Assembly (NCBI RefSeq): GCF_046299575.1 | Contig: NZ_JBKBHX010000007.1 | Location: 1-64,000 of the forward strand | From: Thermaurantimonas sp046299575 | GTDB lineage: Bacteria > Bacteroidota > Bacteroidia > Flavobacteriales > Schleiferiaceae | DNA length: 64,000 nt | Reading direction: 5' to 3' | Shown: positions 33,515-42,833 of the stretch, one piece after another | How positions within the stretch are numbered: position 1 is the stretch's first letter | Layout of the letters: every line of letters starts with the position of its first letter | Program-made: the position numbers and the translations under genes | The notes under the pieces: generated by a model | The model's input: only the letters and a program-made list of their open reading frames with translations | Database searches by the model: none | Told to the model about the DNA's origin: nothing

Positions 33515-34654
33515 TTATGCCTTTTTCCAGCCTTTTGGCACTCCTATTATTACATTTTGGAGCCATATACGCAATTGTATTAAAAAGATGATAGCAGACA
33601 ACACAGGGTACCACCATCCTAGCTTTCCTTCACCGCCGAGTTTACTAAGTTTTATCAATGACCACCAGCGTTTTACAAAATACGTTAAGCCTAAACCAAA
33701 TGGAATTGCATACCAGGTATTTCCCATTGAAAGTAATACGAGGGAAAAAACAGTCACTGTCCAAATGACAAGCCTTGAAACCTGGTAGGCAGTTAAGAAA
33801 ATTTTGGAGCCAGTACGATAGTGCGAAGAGGTTGAGAAATGCCTTCGACGTTGATAAATGTATTCAGACCAGGTCTTTTTGGGAATGCTCATGGTTACTG
33901 CCTCAGGATGGATTATAACTCGTGTATTCTGACGGGTGGCTACTTCATTAATAAAAAGATCGTCGTCGCCTGAGGCTATGTGCATGTGTTTGTAAAAGCC
34001 TTTGTTTCTGAAGAAAAGCTCTTTTCGATAGGATAGGTTTCGCCCCACGCCCATAAATGGCCAGCCGGCCCAGGCAGCCGTGAGGTATAGCCAAGCGGTT
34101 TGTAAGGTTTCCATTCGAATTATAAGATTCAGCAGACCTTTTTCTTTTTGGTATCTTCCATAGCCGAGCACGATCTCAACATTTGGATCGGAGTAGCCCT
34201 GCACCATATGCTGAACCCAAAGTTCACTAGCCGGTGCACAATCGGCATCAGTAAGCAATAAAATGTCGTGCCTGGCGGCCTTTATACCCAGTGAGAGAGC
34301 CAGTTTTTTACCTGTCCAATAATTATCGTTATCTGGAACTGTAACGATTTTAAGATTCGAATGCTTGGCGGCTTGCTCCTCGAGATAAAATCTTGAGTCG
34401 TCCCATGATCGGTCATTTACCACGATCACTTCCAGTTCTGGATATTTTTGACTTACCCATTTGGGTAGATTTTTTTGAAGGTTTTCTAATTCATTCCGGG
34501 CACAAACGATGAGCGATACGGGTAAATTTAGATGGGAGTTGGACTTGCTAAAGCGTTTCTTAGCAGTAAAAAAAGCATAAAATAAATACCATTGGAACAA
34601 CAATGCCGGTGCTATTACCACTGCAGGCACCCACCATTCTATATTTGTAATCAT
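33515..34654 (-). CDS. GT2 family glycosyltransferase, membrane-associated
   Basis: 379 residues. One N-terminal helix (about 9-29) precedes a GT-A domain with VSLIVCARNELENL near 46-59, VVNDRSWDDS near 77-86, TDADCAP near 127-133 (DxD metal site), and ASGDDDLFINE near 220-230. The QRRRH near 260 corresponds to the QxxRW motif but ends in His instead of Trp. Helices follow at about 280-300 and 345-365. It probably makes a cell-surface glycan or glycolipid. It stands between rimB (4-nt gap) and the alanine dehydrogenase gene (41 nt). Confidence 0.87.
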   Translation of the reverse strand: MITNIEWWVPAVVIAPALLFQWYLFYAFFTAKKRFSKSNSHLNLPVSLIVCARNELENLQKNLPKWVSQKYPELEVIVVNDRSWDDSRFYLEEQAAKHSNLKIVTVPDNDNYWTGKKLALSLGIKAARHDILLLTDADCAPASELWVQHMVQGYSDPNVEIVLGYGRYQKEKGLLNLIIRMETLQTAWLYLTAAWAGWPFMGVGRNLSYRKELFFRNKGFYKHMHIASGDDDLFINEVATRQNTRVIIHPEAVTMSIPKKTWSEYIYQRRRHFSTSSHYRTGSKIFLTAYQVSRLVIWTVTVFSLVLLSMGNTWYAIPFGLGLTYFVKRWWSLIKLSKLGGEGKLGWWYPVLSAIIFLIQLRIWLQNVIIGVPKGWKKA

Positions 34655-34695
34655 CCAGTTGTTAAAAATCTTTGATTTGGAATTTGAAAGTTTAC

Positions 34696-35904
34696 TTAAA
34701 ATCCTATTAAGAGCTCAGCATCGCTGTAAGGCAAATTGTACCATTCGCCTATGGCTTTATTTGTCACAATACCATTAAATAGGTACAAACCTGAACGCAA
34801 ATTGGGATTTGCCTTCAGCGCCGAGAGATAGCCTCCCTTTTCAGATATATCTAAAAGTAAGGGAGCTAAAACATTGCTGAGCGAAAAGGAAGCCGTACGC
34901 GAAACGCGTGAAGCGATATTAGGTACACAATAATGAATTACCCCGTGTTTAATAAAGACAGGATTGTCATGAGTGGTGATTTCAGAGGTTTCAAATACTC
35001 CGCCATTGTCGATGCTTACATCGACGATTACCGAGCCCGGTTTCATTTTCTCGACCATATCTTCAGTTACAACGGTGGGAGTTCTGCCCTTTTCAGGTCG
35101 TAGTGCACCTATAGCTACATCGGCTCGCTTTAGAGCTTTTGACAAAATGTTGGGTTGTAGAATGCTTGTATAAACAGGTTGATTGAGCGTTTCCTGTAAA
35201 CGTCGCAGACGCGTGATTGACTTGTCAAAAACCTTAACCATAGCCCCTAAAGCGAGAGCTGTTTTTGCAGCAAAGATGCCTACCGTTCCAGCGCCGATGA
35301 TGAGTACTTCGGTCGGAGGTACACCTGATATACCACCGAGCAAATACCCTTTGCCCTCGCGCATATTGCTCAAATATTCAGAGGCAATGAGGATAGACGT
35401 GGTACCGGCTATTTCGCTCATGGAGCGTACTATGGGCACTATGCCGTCTTCATCTTTAATGTGCTCATACGCTAAAGCTGTGATTTTTTTGTCCATCAGC
35501 TTTTTGAAGTACTCGCGTTTGCGCGTTTTGAGCTGAAGGGCAGAAATTAGAAGCTGTTTGGGTTTGAAAAATTCAATTTCAGAAAGCGATGGGGGTTCTA
35601 CTTTCACAATTACATCTGCCTCGTACACTTCTTTGGCGTCGTATACGATCTCGGCTCCGGCTTCTGAAAAATCCATATCGCTATAGCGTGCGCCCTGACC
35701 AGCTTCAGTTTCGATGCGGATCCTGTGTCCATTATTTACCAGTAGCCTTACAGCTTCAGGGGTAAGAGCTACTCGCTTTTCTTGAAGCCATGATTCTTTA
35801 GGTATACCTATAAATAAGGATTGCGCTTTGGATGGGATTTCGAGCATTTCTTCTTTAGGAATCATCGAAAATCCCGGAACCCACATCTGCGATGGATTAC
35901 TCAT
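34696..35904 (-). CDS. ald: Alanine dehydrogenase/NAD(P) transhydrogenase-family protein
   Basis: Catalyses reversible NAD-dependent deamination of alanine to pyruvate in its family. 402 residues, somewhat longer than classic Ald (about 370) because of an N-terminal lead of about 30 residues. IGIPKESWLQEKRVALTPEAV near 33-53 contains the substrate-binding Arg and Lys. The NAD site is VLIIGAGTVGIFAAKTALALGA near 202-223, and VDVSIDNGGVFETSE near 298-312 is the C-terminal motif. A transhydrogenase alpha-like identity cannot be excluded, but no partner beta gene is present. The ATG overlaps tsaE by 8 nt. Confidence 0.87.
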   Translation of the reverse strand: MSNPSQMWVPGFSMIPKEEMLEIPSKAQSLFIGIPKESWLQEKRVALTPEAVRLLVNNGHRIRIETEAGQGARYSDMDFSEAGAEIVYDAKEVYEADVIVKVEPPSLSEIEFFKPKQLLISALQLKTRKREYFKKLMDKKITALAYEHIKDEDGIVPIVRSMSEIAGTTSILIASEYLSNMREGKGYLLGGISGVPPTEVLIIGAGTVGIFAAKTALALGAMVKVFDKSITRLRRLQETLNQPVYTSILQPNILSKALKRADVAIGALRPEKGRTPTVVTEDMVEKMKPGSVIVDVSIDNGGVFETSEITTHDNPVFIKHGVIHYCVPNIASRVSRTASFSLSNVLAPLLLDISEKGGYLSALKANPNLRSGLYLFNGIVTNKAIGEWYNLPYSDAELLIGF

Positions 35905-36319
35905 ACGTCTTTAGTTCGGTTAGCACACTGCGGTGATTGTCCATTTTTTCAAAAGTAATTAAAAGAGCTGTGCCCCAAAACAAAGGTTCTATGATTTTTG
36001 GCCATTCGATCAGACACCACTTTCCGGAGGTCACTATTTCGTCGATGCCTGCTTGTACTGCCTCATCAGTACCAGACAATCGATAGCAATCGAGGTGATA
36101 TACAGGTTCGCCATTGGCTCCTTCATATTCGTTTATTATGGCAAAGGTAGGGCTCGATACTACATCCTTTACCCCGGCTTTATGCATTATCGCCCGTATG
36201 AAGGTCGTTTTGCCTGCACCCATCGGCCCGTCGAATAACCATAGCTTAATGTGCTTGTATGTAGTGAGTAAGATTTCAGCTACTTTTTCATATTCTTCGG
36301 GCGAATAGATATGTATCAT
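35897..36319 (-). CDS. tsaE: tRNA threonylcarbamoyladenosine biosynthesis ATPase TsaE
   Basis: Partner ATPase of TsaD and TsaB in making the t6A modification at position 37 of ANN-decoding tRNAs. 140 residues. The P-loop GPMGAGKTT is at 31-39, and SPTFAIINEY near 55-64 is the family's switch-like motif. YHLDCYRL near 74-81 follows, then WCLIEWPKII near 101-110, the Walker-B-like and Trp motif. First gene of the run to rsmE, diverging from the DUF2256 gene. Confidence 0.95.
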   Translation of the reverse strand: MIHIYSPEEYEKVAEILLTTYKHIKLWLFDGPMGAGKTTFIRAIMHKAGVKDVVSSPTFAIINEYEGANGEPVYHLDCYRLSGTDEAVQAGIDEIVTSGKWCLIEWPKIIEPLFWGTALLITFEKMDNHRSVLTELKTYE

Positions 36320-36446
36320 CCCAATTTTTAAGCAGGCCCCAAAGGTACAAGGTCGGTATAAAATACTTACGAAGGTGAATCGACAAAACGCGGTTTTTGT
36401 ATTTAAAATTTTTAAACCTTATGGATGTAATTGCGTATCGGAATAT

Positions 36447-36593
36447 ATGATTAAAAAGCACGGTTTACCAACGAAAATCTGTCCTGTTTGCAACAGACCT
36501 TTTTCCTGGCGAAAGAAGTGGGAAAAGGTGTGGAACGAAGTAAAATACTGCAGCGATCGCTGCCGAATGTCAAAAAAATCAGTAGCTAAATGA
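36447..36593 (+). CDS. DUF2256 small zinc-binding protein
   Basis: 48 residues with the ATG at 36447; the frame also opens 72 nt earlier, but the extra N-terminal part does not look conserved. Four cysteines in KICPVCNRPFSWRKKWEK and VKYCSDRCRMSKK form a probable zinc ribbon or TRASH-like site, the DUF2256 pattern. This family is often encoded beside DASH cryptochromes. Here its stop overlaps the start of the cryptochrome gene by 4 nt. The function is unknown, perhaps a partner or chaperone of the photolyase-fold protein. Confidence 0.88.
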   Translation: MIKKHGLPTKICPVCNRPFSWRKKWEKVWNEVKYCSDRCRMSKKSVAK

Positions 36594-37858
36594 TGGAAAT
36601 AGCACTTATATGGTATCGGTTTAATTTGAGGACAATTGACTGTGCACCCTTAGATGCTGCAGTTCGCAGCGGTTTACTGGTTGTGCCTTTTTATTGTTTT
36701 GATTCCCGGTATCACTCAACTTTACACACGGGTTGGCCCCGAATGGGGCAATTTCGCGCTAAATTTTTATTGGAATCAGTACAAAACCTTCGCAATTCAC
36801 TCAGAGCATTGGGGAGCGATTTGTATATCGTCAAAGGTTTTACTGAAGTTGAAATTCAAAAACTTCAAAAAAAATCAAAAATATCTGCAATTTATTACCC
36901 AAAATATTATACAGAAGATGAGGTGGAGATTGAAATGAAAGTGGCTGATTTGGGTATAAAAATGATTGGTTTCGATGATCATACTTTAATTGCCCTAACT
37001 GACTTGCCTTTTACGATTTCTCATTTGCCAAAAGTTTTTACTGACTTTCGAAAAAAAGTAGAAAAAAACCTCAAAATCAAACAGGAAATATCTAAGCCTT
37101 CTACTATCAAAACTCCTGACGAATACATTGAAAAAACAGAGCTTCCTATACTTAGTGAGCTTGGAATCAGCGAAAATGCCGTTTTTGACCAACGCTCGGC
37201 TCTACCTTTTGCAGGTGGTGAGCATGAAGCATGGCAGAGATTAAATCATTATTTTTGGAATACAAAGAAATTATCGGTTTATAAAGAGACCCGTAATGGA
37301 TTAATTGGAATAGATTATTCGTCAAAATTTTCTGCCTATTTGGCACATGGTTGTATTAGTGCCAGATCGATTTATTGGCAGATTAAAAAATATGAAGAAA
37401 ACGTTGAATCTAATGCATCAACATATTGGTTATTTTTCGAATTGCTTTGGCGTGATTTCTTTTTCTTCACAGCTATGAAATCAAAGGGAAAATTTTTTAA
37501 AGTTCCAAGAAATTATACCCCAAAAAGATCCAAAATTTTTGAAAAATGGCGACAAGGTGAAACGCATGAACCTTTTGTGAACGCCAATATGAAAGAACTG
37601 CTCTACACCGGATTCATGAGCAATAGAGGCAGGCAAAATGTGGCCAGCTACTTGGTGCACAACTTAAAGCAAGACTGGTACCTCGGCGCCTTGTGGTTTG
37701 AAAGTCAGCTTATTGACTACGACGTATGCAGCAATTACGGCAACTGGACCTATGTGGCGGGCATCGGAAATGATCCACGGAATCGGGTGTTTAACGTAAA
37801 AAGGCAAGCTGAAATGTATGATCCCGAGGGAGCATATCAACGACTTTGGCTCGAATAG
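36590..37858 (+). CDS. DASH-family cryptochrome / photolyase
   Basis: Flavoprotein for blue-light sensing or repair of cyclobutane pyrimidine dimers, in this subfamily mainly in single-stranded DNA. 422 residues. The N-terminal alpha/beta domain begins LIWYRFNLRTIDCAPLDAA, where the usual RNDLR-x-HDN of photolyases is changed. The FAD-binding helical domain is well kept: WRDFFFFTAMK near 288-298, NANMKELLYTGFMSNRGRQN near 325-344, NWTYVAGIGNDPR near 386-398 and RQAEMYDP. Antenna chromophore binding may be altered because of the changed first motif. Coupled to DUF2256 by a 4-nt overlap. Confidence 0.92.
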   Translation: MMEIALIWYRFNLRTIDCAPLDAAVRSGLLVVPFYCFDSRYHSTLHTGWPRMGQFRAKFLLESVQNLRNSLRALGSDLYIVKGFTEVEIQKLQKKSKISAIYYPKYYTEDEVEIEMKVADLGIKMIGFDDHTLIALTDLPFTISHLPKVFTDFRKKVEKNLKIKQEISKPSTIKTPDEYIEKTELPILSELGISENAVFDQRSALPFAGGEHEAWQRLNHYFWNTKKLSVYKETRNGLIGIDYSSKFSAYLAHGCISARSIYWQIKKYEENVESNASTYWLFFELLWRDFFFFTAMKSKGKFFKVPRNYTPKRSKIFEKWRQGETHEPFVNANMKELLYTGFMSNRGRQNVASYLVHNLKQDWYLGALWFESQLIDYDVCSNYGNWTYVAGIGNDPRNRVFNVKRQAEMYDPEGAYQRLWLE

Positions 37859-37894
37859 GTAGGTCTTTTACAATTTGTTAAATGTAAAAAATAT

Positions 37895-37928
37895 TCGTTT
37901 CCTGTAGGTGTAACCTCAATTACATTTG
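37895..37928 (+). promoter_or_regulatory. Candidate promoter for mdh
   Basis: TACATTTG (37921-37928) is a full TAnnTTTG match, 27 nt before the mdh ATG. The -33 region (CGTTTCC, about 37896-37902) matches weakly. Confidence 0.4.
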
Positions 37929-37955
37929 AGCGCAAATCCGTTAAAACTTTAGAAA

Positions 37956-38888
37956 ATGAAAATCACTGTAATAGGAGCCGGTAATGTGGGTGCTACCTGT
38001 GCTAACGTATGCGCCGAAAAAGAACTAGCCGAAGAAATCGTTTTACTTGATATCAAGGAGGGCTTTGCTGAAGGTAAAGCTCTTGATATGTGGCAGACTG
38101 CCCCTATTAACATGTACGACACCCGAATTACAGGTGTTACTAACGATTACACGGCCACTAAGGATAGCGATGTAGTTGTAATCACATCAGGTTTACCTCG
38201 AAAGCCCGGCATGAGCCGCGATGACCTCATTGCAACTAATGCAGGCATCGTAAAATCAGTGACTGAAAACATCATAAAATACTCCCCCAATACCATCATC
38301 ATCGTAGTGTCAAACCCGCTGGATGTAATGACCTATTGTGCTTATAAAACAGCGGGTATCGACAGCAAAAAGGTTTTCGGTATGGCGGGCATTCTTGATA
38401 CTGCGCGTTATAAAGCTTTTCTTGCCACTGAGCTGAATGTTTCGCCCAAGGACATCCAGGCAGTGCTGATGGGTGGACACGGCGATACTATGGTACCATT
38501 GCCTCGTTACACCACGGTAGGTGGAATTCCAGTAACTGAGTTAATCGACGAAGAAAAACTTACTGCCATCATCGAAAGAACCAAGTTTGGAGGAGGAGAA
38601 ATAGTAAAATTGCTAGGTACCTCTGCCTGGTATGCTCCAGGCGCAGCTGCCGCTCAGATGGTAGAAGCTGTGGTGCGAAATCAGAAAAGAGTTTTCCCTG
38701 TATGCACTTGGTTGCAAGGTGAGTATGGTCTAAAAGATATCTATGTAGGCGTACCAGTCGTGCTCGGTCGCAATGGTATTGAGCGCATCATAGAGCTCAA
38801 TCTGAACGAAGATGAAAAGGAATTGCTCTATACCAGTGCCCATGCAGTGAAGGAAATGATGGACGTACTCGACAATATGAATCCATAA
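37956..38888 (+). CDS. mdh: Malate dehydrogenase, lactate dehydrogenase-like type
   Basis: Oxidises malate to oxaloacetate in the TCA cycle with NAD. 310 residues. The NAD site is VIGAGNVGATCANV at 4-17 and LLDIKEG near 33-39, whose aspartate favours NAD. The substrate motifs are GLPRKPGMSRDDL near 79-91, VSNPLDVMTY near 116-125 and the catalytic histidine in GGHGDTMVPL (His175). It stands alone between the cryptochrome and ABC transporter genes, with a promoter-like box upstream and a terminator downstream. Fumarase at 2835 supplies its substrate. Confidence 0.97.
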   Translation: MKITVIGAGNVGATCANVCAEKELAEEIVLLDIKEGFAEGKALDMWQTAPINMYDTRITGVTNDYTATKDSDVVVITSGLPRKPGMSRDDLIATNAGIVKSVTENIIKYSPNTIIIVVSNPLDVMTYCAYKTAGIDSKKVFGMAGILDTARYKAFLATELNVSPKDIQAVLMGGHGDTMVPLPRYTTVGGIPVTELIDEEKLTAIIERTKFGGGEIVKLLGTSAWYAPGAAAAQMVEAVVRNQKRVFPVCTWLQGEYGLKDIYVGVPVVLGRNGIERIIELNLNEDEKELLYTSAHAVKEMMDVLDNMNP

Positions 38889-38913
38889 ATTTTGATAGAT
38901 TAAACCAACTTTT

Positions 38914-38947
38914 AAAGCTGCCAATATTGCTTGGCGGCTTTTTTTAT
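38914..38947 (+). terminator. Terminator of mdh
   Basis: AAAGCTGCC (38914-38922) pairs with GGCGGCTTT (38933-38941) with one G-T pair and a 10-nt loop, followed by six or more T. It starts 25 nt after the stop codon. Confidence 0.85.
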
Positions 38948-38990
38948 TTGCATTTATCTTTTTATTCACAAAGGTTGATGAATCGGTTCT

Positions 38991-40751
38991 ATGAAAGCTT
39001 TAAAATTCTCATCTTTTAAAAAAATTTTTCAACTCTACACATATATTCGTCCTTATCGTTGGAGATTTCTGTTAGGCCTGCTCTTTCTTGTACTTTCAAG
39101 CGGTGCCAATCTGATTTTCCCGAAATTGCTTGGAGATTTAGTCGATGCCTCTAAGCTCTCCGATTTTTCAACGGCAATTAACCAAACTGGCTTGCTGCTG
39201 GTGGGTATATTGATTTTACAATCGCTGTTTTCATTTTTCAGAATCGTTTTGTTTGTACAAGTTACTGAATACTCCCTTGCAGCTCTGCGCAAGGCAGCTT
39301 TTTCTCACTTGATTTTTCTGCCAATATCTTTCTACAACGAACGCAGAGTAGGCGAGCTGAGCAGTCGATTATCAAACGACATCGTAGTGCTGCAAGAAAC
39401 GATGACGACCACACTGGCTGAGTTCCTTCGACAGTTGCTCATCATCATCGGAGGCGTAGCATTGCTTACTTACACTTCATGGAAATTGACTCTTTTCATG
39501 CTCGCGATTTTGCCACCTATTGTATTAATTACCATGTATTTCGGGCGATATATACGATCACTTTCTAAGAAAGTTCAAGACGAAATAGCCGGTGGACAAA
39601 CCATTTTAGAAGAGACCCTACAAGGCATTTATAATGTGAAAGTGTTTGTAAACGAATGGTTTGAAGAGAAGCGCTACTCCAAAGAAATAGATCATGCCCG
39701 CGATACCGCTATTAAGACCGGTATTTGGCGTGGTGCTTTTGCCTCTTTTATCATCCTCGGACTTTTTGGCGCGATGGTGGCTGTACTCTGGAAGGGTACT
39801 ACACTAATAGCTAAAGGCGAGCTCGCTACCGGACAGTTGTTTTCTTTTGTGATTTATTCTGGTTTTATAGGAGGTAGCATCGGCGGAATGGCAGACATCT
39901 ATACCCGCATCCAAAAAGCCATTGGAGCTACTGAAGAATTGCTAAAAATATTTGAATATCAGAAAGAAACAGATGCTTTTTCAAAAGCTCATATAGTACA
40001 ATTGCCTGCAGCAGTGAGAGGTAACATTCAGATTCGCAATCTCACCTTCTCCTATCCGAGCCGTAAAGATATACAGGTGCTTAAAGGCATCGATTTAGAT
40101 ATTCACGCTGGTGAAAAAGTAGCTTTAGTGGGCAGTAGTGGAGGTGGAAAGAGTACCTTAATTGCTCTGCTGTGCAAATTGTATGAAAATTACGAAGGTG
40201 AGATTTCCCTCGAAGGTATTAGTTACAGAAATCTCAGTCCTCAGCAGGTGCGCAGCCACATTGCCGTGGTGCCACAGGAGGTAATGCTGTTTGGTGGTAC
40301 AATCAGAGAAAACATAGCTTACGGCAAACCTAATGCTACGGATCAAGAAATTATTGACGCTGCTAAATCGGCCTATGCATGGGATTTTATTTCTAAATTT
40401 CCTGAAAAATTGGACACAATAGTGGGTGAACGCGGTGTTCAGCTCTCTGGTGGGCAGAGACAACGCATTGCCATAGCTCGAGCTATCATAAAAAACCCCT
40501 CTATTTTAATTCTTGACGAAGCAACTTCTTCCTTAGACTCTGAATCAGAATACTATATCCAGCTGGCTCTTGAGAAAATCATGGAAAATCGCACATCGAT
40601 CATTATTGCACACAGACTATCTACCATCAAAAAAGTAGATAAAATCGCTGTAATCGACTGTGGAAAAATTATAGAACTAGGTAAGCATGATGATCTATTA
40701 ATAAAAGGCGATAGTTTATATAAAAAATGGTTTCAACTTCAAAAGTTTTAA
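38991..40751 (+). CDS. MsbA/ABCB-type ABC exporter
   Basis: Homodimeric exporter with its membrane and ATPase domains in one chain, 586 residues. Six membrane helices span about 20-310, including LLFLVLSSGANLIFPKLLGDLVDASK near the first. The ATPase domain follows: Walker A GSSGGGKST near 382-390, Q-loop VVPQEVMLFGG near 424-434, signature LSGGQRQRIAIARAI near 485-499, and Walker B ILILDEATSSLD near 504-515. Lipid or lipid-linked glycan flipping is the usual role of such exporters in this context, but the substrate cannot be seen. The histidine kinase gene follows after 36 nt. Confidence 0.95.
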   Translation: MKALKFSSFKKIFQLYTYIRPYRWRFLLGLLFLVLSSGANLIFPKLLGDLVDASKLSDFSTAINQTGLLLVGILILQSLFSFFRIVLFVQVTEYSLAALRKAAFSHLIFLPISFYNERRVGELSSRLSNDIVVLQETMTTTLAEFLRQLLIIIGGVALLTYTSWKLTLFMLAILPPIVLITMYFGRYIRSLSKKVQDEIAGGQTILEETLQGIYNVKVFVNEWFEEKRYSKEIDHARDTAIKTGIWRGAFASFIILGLFGAMVAVLWKGTTLIAKGELATGQLFSFVIYSGFIGGSIGGMADIYTRIQKAIGATEELLKIFEYQKETDAFSKAHIVQLPAAVRGNIQIRNLTFSYPSRKDIQVLKGIDLDIHAGEKVALVGSSGGGKSTLIALLCKLYENYEGEISLEGISYRNLSPQQVRSHIAVVPQEVMLFGGTIRENIAYGKPNATDQEIIDAAKSAYAWDFISKFPEKLDTIVGERGVQLSGGQRQRIAIARAIIKNPSILILDEATSSLDSESEYYIQLALEKIMENRTSIIIAHRLSTIKKVDKIAVIDCGKIIELGKHDDLLIKGDSLYKKWFQLQKF

Positions 40752-40787
40752 TACTTTTACCAATAATTACTTTTAAAAAATAACTAT

Positions 40788-42830
40788 GTGATAGGTCTTC
40801 GAAATTCTTTTTACATTGTTTTTCTGCTTAATATATTAACTTTTTCAAGTAATGCACAGTATAGACTTACTAACAATGATAGTCTGAATAACTATTTGAT
40901 TAGAAGAATCTCTGTTGTTCGATCTTTTGGTGATCAAAAGTCAATTGAACAGCTACTTAAGAAAATTAATGAAATTCCAGATTCAGATTATTTGGATGAG
41001 CGTGAAATTGTAAAAAATTTTCTATACATCCGAAAATCTTATTTAGAGAATAATCTACCGCTATTATTTCACTACTTCGATTTAAATTCTAAGCTCATAA
41101 CTGATAATGATTATCTCGATATTCAAAAAAATCAATATACCGGAATTTACTTCTTACTTTTTGATTCTTTAGATAAGGCCATTGACGAATTTTTTAAATT
41201 CGCATCTTATGAACAAATGCAAGATTCTTCGTTACTTTCTATTTCTAATTATCAGGCTGCACAAATATTATATCGCCAAGAAAACTACCTGAAAGCAACG
41301 GAATTCTTTTTTAAAAGTATTCCGTATTTCTTCTTTCTTCCTGACTCTTCATATATTTTCAATCGCCTTCAAGAAATTTACTCAAATATTGGCCTGTGCT
41401 ACATGAAGATGGGCGATTATAAAAATGCAAAATATTACTTTCTGACTTGTAAGTATTACATAGATAATTCTGAAAAATACATACTAAAAAACAAAAGTAG
41501 ATATTTTGAAGATGAATATGAAGAAATAATTCGCTTTATACATGAAGCTAAGGGCGTACTTTACGGAAATTTAGGCCAGATATATATTTTGACTGGTAAA
41601 TCAAAAGAAGGAATTGAACTTTTAAAAAAATCCATTGAAATAAATATACAACCCACATTTGATAACAAGGATGCCTATATTACCGCCGGCCATCTAATAA
41701 ATACTTATTTCAATTTACAACAATACGACAGTGCTCTTAATTACATGAACCTGTATTTCAATAAAATTCAGGAATATGACATTCACAAAATTATTGCTGA
41801 TATTTCATTTAATGCATTAAAATATTACCTGCCTAGAGATAAAGTAAAATCGATTTACTACATTAAAATTTATGAAGAGGCAACGAAAAATTTTGAAAAA
41901 ATAAACAGAAGTAAAAAATTCTTTGAAAAATATATGGACCTAATCGATCAAAAATATACACTTCAATTAGAAAATGAAAGGTTAAAACAAGAAAAGATAC
42001 TTCAAAAAGAAGAATTTAATAAATTGATTTTTCTCATCATTATCACTGTTTTGGTATTTACCATCTTAATGTATCTCTTTTTCTATTCTAAAATTAAACA
42101 GCGAAATGTGATTATCGAATCCTACAATTCAGAGCTACAAAAAATTAATAATGAACTCGAAAAAGCAAACATTCAAAAATCTTCTATAATGGGTATGGTA
42201 GCTCATGATCTTCGTGGTCCTATTTTATCTATTAAATCATTAAACGAATTGCGAAAAGATAATTCTATTACACCTGAAGAATTTGATACCCATCTCAATG
42301 ACTTAACAAATACTTCTAATGAAGTGATTAATGACATTATTGATTTTGTAAAAACAGAGCTAAACAGAAACGAAAAAAATTTTGAGAATGTTGATGTAAA
42401 TCCAGTTATTGTTCAAACTATTGAAGAGTTAAAACTTATTTATGATCAAAAGAAAATACAAATCAATTATACACAGTGTGAAAACTATGTAAAAACTGAA
42501 AAAATTTTATTTAAAAGATTGATTCAAAATTTACTGAGTAATGCTTTAAAATTTAGTCAAAATAACAGCACTATAGATATTAGATTAGAAAATATGGATG
42601 ATGCAGTAAAACTTGAAATAGAAGATAAAGGAATTGGAATACCAGAAAAAATGCTAGGCAGCCTGTTTGAAGCCTTTACCAAAGCTTCTAGAAAAGGAAC
42701 CAATAATGAGCCTTCTCACGGTTTAGGTATGAGCATTGTAAAACGCATAGTGGACTACCACCGGGGGAAAATTTCCATAAAATCAACTGTTGGAGTAGGA
42801 ACTACCGTAATGGTAGAGTTTCCTAAATAA
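40788..42830 (+). CDS. TPR-containing sensor histidine kinase
   Basis: 680 residues starting at a GTG; the overlapping ATG two bases earlier is followed at once by a stop. A signal peptide (FYIVFLLNILTFSSNAQ) leads to a periplasmic array of TPR-like helices (about 30-390). A single membrane helix spans about 410-432, then a coiled coil and the kinase. The H-box is GMVAHDLRGPI with His473, the N-box LIQNLLSNALKFSQ, and the ATP site has EDKGIGIP and SHGLGMSIVKRI. It would sense a periplasmic signal and pass phosphate to a receiver encoded elsewhere. Its stop is 3 nt from that of the convergent GT39 gene. Confidence 0.92.
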   Translation: MIGLRNSFYIVFLLNILTFSSNAQYRLTNNDSLNNYLIRRISVVRSFGDQKSIEQLLKKINEIPDSDYLDEREIVKNFLYIRKSYLENNLPLLFHYFDLNSKLITDNDYLDIQKNQYTGIYFLLFDSLDKAIDEFFKFASYEQMQDSSLLSISNYQAAQILYRQENYLKATEFFFKSIPYFFFLPDSSYIFNRLQEIYSNIGLCYMKMGDYKNAKYYFLTCKYYIDNSEKYILKNKSRYFEDEYEEIIRFIHEAKGVLYGNLGQIYILTGKSKEGIELLKKSIEINIQPTFDNKDAYITAGHLINTYFNLQQYDSALNYMNLYFNKIQEYDIHKIIADISFNALKYYLPRDKVKSIYYIKIYEEATKNFEKINRSKKFFEKYMDLIDQKYTLQLENERLKQEKILQKEEFNKLIFLIIITVLVFTILMYLFFYSKIKQRNVIIESYNSELQKINNELEKANIQKSSIMGMVAHDLRGPILSIKSLNELRKDNSITPEEFDTHLNDLTNTSNEVINDIIDFVKTELNRNEKNFENVDVNPVIVQTIEELKLIYDQKKIQINYTQCENYVKTEKILFKRLIQNLLSNALKFSQNNSTIDIRLENMDDAVKLEIEDKGIGIPEKMLGSLFEAFTKASRKGTNNEPSHGLGMSIVKRIVDYHRGKISIKSTVGVGTTVMVEFPK

Positions 42831-42833
42831 ATC

